Assembly: GCF_963667985.1 (NCBI RefSeq)
Contig: NZ_OY764081.1
Coordinates: 124,001 to 188,000 of the forward strand
DNA length: 64,000 nucleotides
Direction: 5' to 3'
DNA from: an uncultured Methanocorpusculum sp.
Lineage (GTDB): Archaea; Halobacteriota; Methanomicrobia; Methanomicrobiales; Methanocorpusculaceae
In this document: piece after piece, positions 63,619 to 64,000 of the stretch
Numbering within the stretch: the stretch's first letter is position 1
How the letters are laid out: every line of letters begins with the position of its first letter
Position numbers and translations under genes: made by a program
The notes under the pieces: generated by a model
Databases searched by the model: none
What the model was told of the DNA's origin: nothing
The model's input: the letters and a program-made list of their open reading frames with translations, nothing else

Positions 63619-64000
63619 TCAGCCCATCAGCAGCCCTACCCCAAAGATCCAGCCGATGTACACCGCGGCCGCGACCAGAGTCATCGACAGCCCCATTCTG
63701 AAAAACTCCAGGAATGAAAAAGTCTGGCCGTTCTTTTCCGCATGCTGGAGAATGATCACGGTTGAAGCGGCGCCGATGATCGTAAGGGAGCCGGCGGCCG
63801 TGCATCCGGCAACGAGCGTCATATACAGAGGAATGCCCGACCCTTCCAGGAGCGGGAGGATCAGTGCCACGAACGGCACGTTCGAGATGAACTGGGATGC
63901 GATGACCGTCGATGCGAACAGAACGGGGATCGAGGAAATTTCCGAGGGCAGGATGGTCTGGATAAAGCCGGAGTTCCAGACTGCCGCCATCAAAACGAAC
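63619..64000 (-). CDS. Anion/Na+ transporter of the ArsB/NhaD (SLC13-like) superfamily, C-terminal part
   Basis: Partial gene; the N-terminal part lies beyond the window. Visible are four helices, including FASTVIASQFISNVPFVALI, where the SQFISNVP motif is the hallmark of the ion-transporter (IT) superfamily, and GCTAAGSLTIIGAASTVIIL, the second half of the duplicated pore. The cargo could be arsenite, sulfate, dicarboxylate or sodium ions. It converges with the two-helix membrane gene. Confidence 0.85.
   Translation of the reverse strand, partial: FVLMAAVWNSGFIQTILPSEISSIPVLFASTVIASQFISNVPFVALILPLLEGSGIPLYMTLVAGCTAAGSLTIIGAASTVIILQHAEKNGQTFSFLEFFRMGLSMTLVAAAVYIGWIFGVGLLMG

Noticed and set aside
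1..64000. CRISPR array or cas genes
   Set aside because: No regularly spaced repeats with unique spacers and no Cas-like protein were seen; the repeats present are dispersed or palindromic.

Overview
The window reads as chromosome of a hydrogenotrophic methanogenic archaeon of the Methanomicrobiales, most like Methanocorpusculum. The basis is a thermosome subunit, the methyl-coenzyme M reductase activation factor A2 (AtwA), archaeal cofactor enzymes (MptE, CobY, CobD, NadM plus aspartate dehydrogenase), FtsZ, an archaeal initiator tRNA, TATA-box promoters and no bacterial-type signals. The genus is inferred from gene content only.

Layout. 1-12 kb: thermosome 3' end, tRNA-Ser, FKBP isomerase plus a solitary DNA methyltransferase, an NAD biosynthesis pair, then a damaged secondary-alcohol module (F420H2:NADP oxidoreductase and zinc alcohol dehydrogenase), a broken TrmB-type regulator, an Lhr-type helicase with thioredoxin, initiator tRNA and Thg1. 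12-36 kb: mainly intact housekeeping genes, including radical SAM, MptE and DHH-RCK; tRNA-Lys; an Era-like GTPase with DUF2073 and DUF2072 partners; two CBS regulators; GltX, CobY and CobD; a ribbon-helix-helix gene with ftsZ; and DHH and PhoU/TrkA-C proteins. An adenine deaminase gene in this stretch carries two in-frame stops. 35-46 kb: an accessory-rich stretch with a frameshifted Fic-like gene, a frameshifted SIR2 gene, a truncated type ISP restriction gene and several families of dispersed non-coding repeats, with Mrp, DUF134 and AtwA between them. 44.5-49.1 kb: an origin-like palindrome and repeat block, a large inverted repeat, and a tightly coupled cassette of small genes (RHH, HNH endonuclease, zinc ribbon, HTH) that looks like an integrated plasmid or virus remnant. 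49-54.2 kb: metG, then a decayed P-type ATPase followed by a 110-bp copy of the metG 3' end. 54.9-64 kb: an MFS transporter and a complete oligopeptide/nickel-type ABC operon that contains two tandem SAM methyltransferases.

The strongest overall signal is gene decay: at least six genes have frameshifts or nonsense codons and a seventh is truncated. The decay affects a coherent metabolic module (alcohol oxidation), defence genes (SIR2, ISP restriction) and single enzymes. Several lesions are one-base changes in A/T runs, so read-level checking would separate real decay from assembly error. The most unusual candidate systems are the origin-like block next to the coupled small-gene cassette, and the methyltransferase-containing ABC operon.
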